64,000 bases of DNA from JBBQYA01 sp031412335 (GTDB taxonomy: Bacteria > Bacteroidota > Bacteroidia > Sphingobacteriales > Sphingobacteriaceae). Under the pieces are notes generated by a model. The model searched no databases and was not told the DNA's origin. It was given only the letters and a program-made list of their open reading frames with translations. Positions within the stretch are counted from its first letter, which is position 1; each line of letters begins with the position of its first letter. This document shows, piece by piece, positions 62,347 through 64,000 of the stretch. The stretch lies in the NCBI GenBank assembly GCA_031412335.1, contig JANOCT010000015.1, positions 19,627-83,626 of the forward strand, written 5' to 3'. Made by a program: the position numbers and the translations under genes.

Positions 62347-62822
62347 AGATAAAAGTCGGTTTCGGTTTTGATGTCCATCCATTAAAAGATGGACATCCTT
62401 TTTTTATGGGAGGAGTAAAATTAGAACATCATAGCGGATCATTTGGCCATTCTGATGCGGATGTTTTATTACATGCAATTTGCGATGCACTTTTAGGTGC
62501 TGCTAACATTAGAGATATTGGATTTCATTTCCCGAATACTGATGCTAAATATGCAGGAATTAATAGTCTAAGATTGTTAGAGCATGTGGTAGAATTGTTG
62601 AATCAAAAAAATTACATCATCGGTAATATTGATGCAACTATTTGCTTAGAAGAACCAAAAATAAATCCTCACATACCAGCCATGCAATTGGCCATAGCAA
62701 AATCAGCGGGAATTGAAGTTGAAGATATATCTATAAAAGCAACGACCAATGAAAAACTTGGTTTCATTGGTCGAGAAGAAGGTGTAACTGCGTATGCAGT
62801 ATGTTTAATCGAAAAAATTTAA
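62343..62822 (+). CDS. ispF: 2-C-methyl-D-erythritol 2,4-cyclodiphosphate synthase
   Basis: IspF of the non-mevalonate isoprenoid pathway, 159 residues. Metal ligands Asp 10, His 12 (GFDVHPL) and His 44 (DVLLHAICDALLGA) are present. Further features are FGHSDADV, DIGFHFPNTDAKYAGINSLRLLEHV, CLEEPKINPHIPAMQLAIA and the C-terminal ISIKATTNEKLGFIGREEGVTAYAVCLI. The start overlaps the porV stop (ATGA), a coupling apparently common in Bacteroidota but without functional logic. The 3' end overlaps the convergent lipoprotein gene by 4 nt. Confidence 0.97.
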   Translation: MKIKVGFGFDVHPLKDGHPFFMGGVKLEHHSGSFGHSDADVLLHAICDALLGAANIRDIGFHFPNTDAKYAGINSLRLLEHVVELLNQKNYIIGNIDATICLEEPKINPHIPAMQLAIAKSAGIEVEDISIKATTNEKLGFIGREEGVTAYAVCLIEKI

Positions 62823-63370
62823 CGGCTAAGTTTATACACCGATCTTAAACTTCCAACAGGATTAGGACCATCTAATACTGTTTCGTTTCGTTCCAAGTGA
62901 AATTTATTATTATCCACTTGTTTTATATCATAGATAGTGCGAAGACCTTGAGCATAGGTTGGATATTGTGGATAATAGGTAGAAATAAAATCAATATACT
63001 CTACCGAGGTGCTAGAGAATCTGGTTTCGTAAACGAGCGTATCCGTTACTTCAGCATTATTTTTGGAATAGGTATGATACATAACGCTCATAAACATACC
63101 TAAGCCTTTGGTGGTAATACTTGCATCACCAGGTCGCTTTATTAAAATTTTTCCTTGAGGAGCTATGCTATCGTAGACCAATTTCCCAAATTGATCTATT
63201 CGAGTATATCTAATAGTGTCTACATTCCATTCCTTATCTACTATTTTGTCCAAAAATATTTCTTCAAAATCTTTGGGTTCCAATTTTTCAACCAAATCGC
63301 AACTGGCGTTACTTAATACGTAGCCAGATAATAGAAATAAAGCAATAATTTTAATCGTAAGTTTTTTCAT
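62819..63370 (-). CDS. Hypothetical lipoprotein
   Basis: A 183-residue predicted lipoprotein; no family recognised. The signal peptide (IIALFLLSGYVLSNASC) places the lipidated Cys near residue 24. The mature part begins DLVEKLEPKDFEEIFLDKIVDKEWNVDTIRYTRIDQFGKLVYDS and is largely beta-predicted, with several Tyr, and ends GPNPVGSLRSVYKLSR. It resembles small periplasmic/outer-membrane lipocalin-like proteins only in general shape. It is single, convergent with ispF, and followed upstream by the repeat-rich non-coding end of the window. Confidence 0.65.
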   Translation of the reverse strand: MKKLTIKIIALFLLSGYVLSNASCDLVEKLEPKDFEEIFLDKIVDKEWNVDTIRYTRIDQFGKLVYDSIAPQGKILIKRPGDASITTKGLGMFMSVMYHTYSKNNAEVTDTLVYETRFSSTSVEYIDFISTYYPQYPTYAQGLRTIYDIKQVDNNKFHLERNETVLDGPNPVGSLRSVYKLSR

Positions 63371-63559
63371 AGCAATAATTTTTTAGGATATTTTATCCAA
63401 AATTGCATGAAAAAATTTTACAATCTATTGTTTTACAACAAAATACCAATTATCTGGTACAGGCAATCAGGGTTAATGGGTATGTGAAATTATGGGAAAT
63501 TGAACCCTTTACTTTAGTTTTTTCATAGAAAATAAATTGAGAAGCTGTTTTTAAAAATT

Positions 63560-63644
63560 CAACCCCTTCAGGGTTGATAAACTCATTTTGCCATTATCCA
63601 CGGATTTCATCCGTGGTTATTGAAATTCAAGCCCTTTAGGCTTG
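63560..63644. repeat. Cluster of three different short palindromes
   Basis: Perfect hairpins: 63560-63565 with 63571-63576 (CAACCC/GGGTTG, 5-nt loop), 63598-63605 with 63609-63616 (CCACGGAT/ATCCGTGG, 3-nt loop) and 63628-63633 with 63639-63644 (CAAGCC/GGCTTG, 5-nt loop). They are evenly spaced at about 30-38 bp. The third, with its flanking TTATTGAAATT, is the inverted form of the palindrome module repeated from 63723 on. Confidence 0.85.
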
Positions 63645-63722
63645 TATGTTGCGGATAGCGAAGAATATTATATTTTATTATTTTTTGTTAAAAGTATTTA
63701 ACACTAAAATTAAACTTGATAT

Positions 63723-64000
63723 ACAACCAAGCCTGTAAGGCTTTAATTTTAATAACTATTAGATCAACCCATTTTAAATCTTAATAAAAATGATTTAATA
63801 GTAAATACAACAAAGCCTTTAAGGCTTGAATTTTAATAACCATGAGGTCAACCCATTTAAATCTTAATATAAATGAATTAATAGTAAATACAACCAAGCC
63901 TTTAAGGCTTGAATTTTAATAACTATGAGAGCAACCCATTTAAATCTTTATAAAAATGAGTTAATAGTAAAATACAACCAAGCCTAAAGGGCTTGAATTT
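63723..64000. repeat. Tandem ~84-bp repeat with internal AAGCCTTTAAGGCTT-type palindrome
   Basis: Three units start at 63723, 63807 and 63890 (84, 83 and 84 bp) and a fourth at 63974 is cut by the window. Each begins ACAACMAAGCC, then a near-palindrome (AAGCC-N5-GGCTT), GAATTTTAATAAC, a variable patch, CAACCCATTT, AAATCTT and an AT-rich end TTAATAGTAAA. Differences between units are mostly point changes outside the palindrome arms. Confidence 0.88.

Larger units (their letters stand above)
63371..64000. other. Non-coding end with palindromic repeats
   Basis: 630 bp without a credible gene. The first ~180 bp are unremarkable AT-rich sequence that presumably holds the lipoprotein promoter. From 63560 onward it is built from palindromes and ~84-bp tandem units, listed separately. 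Confidence 0.7.

Noticed and set aside
63723..64000. CRISPR array
   Set aside because: The whole 84-bp unit is repeated, including the parts that would be spacers; no short identical repeat with unique spacers and no cas genes in the window.
1..64000. tRNA, rRNA, prophage or IS elements
   Set aside because: No cloverleaf-type sequence with CCA-adjacent acceptor, no rRNA core sequences, no integrase, transposase or phage structural gene was recognised on either strand.

Overview
The window is an AT-rich chromosomal segment from a member of the Bacteroidota. Three things support this. The type IX secretion / gliding genes (gldH, gldJ, porP/sprF, porU, porV) and a secreted protein with a Por-type C-terminal tail are specific to that phylum. 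The best promoters match the Bacteroidota consensus TTG-N19-TAnnTTTG, and Shine-Dalgarno sequences are largely absent. Several families (DUF4175, DUF4920, the split mrp/nifU pair, the ricT-gldH overlap) are typical of it. The order is not certain; a Chitinophagales/Sphingobacteriales/Cytophagales-like lineage is my guess.

Layout. 1-5.3 kb (minus): the 3'-truncated polysaccharide export gene (Wza/SLBB) and the translation operon rplM-rpsI-rpsB-tsf-pyrH-frr, with intrinsic hairpins between rpsB/tsf and tsf/pyrH. 5.4-8.6 kb (plus): a T9SS cargo protein, an aminotransferase and a tetrapyrrole-methylase-family methyltransferase. 8.7-12.6 kb (minus): a MiaE-like tRNA hydroxylase, a DUF4920 lipoprotein, radA and an aminopeptidase P. 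12.7-15.9 kb (plus): an OmpA-type protein with a Gly/Asn-repeat linker, a 46-aa membrane protein coupled to ridA, and a DMT transporter. A second DMT transporter converges on it. 16.9-21.3 kb (plus): recG, a radical SAM/SPASM protein and an MFS transporter. 21.4-30.8 kb (minus): an accessory-looking stretch with a lipoprotein alpha-amylase, DoxX, a secreted esterase, a DUF4256 remnant, DUF1801 and YdeI proteins, and an operon of GH130, a two-domain glycosyltransferase and a disordered hydrophilic protein. 31-36 kb: hydrolase, BioY, UbiA-family and M1 aminopeptidase genes. 36-42.2 kb (plus): DUF2130, a giant DUF4175 coiled-coil membrane protein, an HATPase, ybeY and gmhA. 42.2-43.3 kb: two very small membrane proteins and a long non-coding stretch with an FNR-type palindrome. 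43.3-53 kb: yifB, an AsmA-like/GT51 fusion, mrp, nifU, def, ruvX, holB, ricT and gldH. 53-63.4 kb: murF, gldJ and porP/sprF (minus), and porU, porV and ispF (plus). The end (63.5-64 kb) is an array of palindromic repeats with an ~84-bp tandem period that runs off the window.

How it fits together. Most genes are housekeeping: translation, DNA repair/replication, Fe-S assembly and cell wall. The strongest functional block is the T9SS/gliding block at 51.5-62.3 kb: GldH and GldJ are lipoproteins of the machine, PorU/PorV form the attachment complex that processes cargo tails, and the protein at 5.4 kb carries such a tail. The least explained parts are the rpsB-tsf hairpin with two mutually exclusive pairings, the GH130/glycosyltransferase/disordered-protein operon, the two tiny membrane proteins, and the terminal palindrome array. 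No rRNA, tRNA, CRISPR array, prophage or intact transposase was seen.
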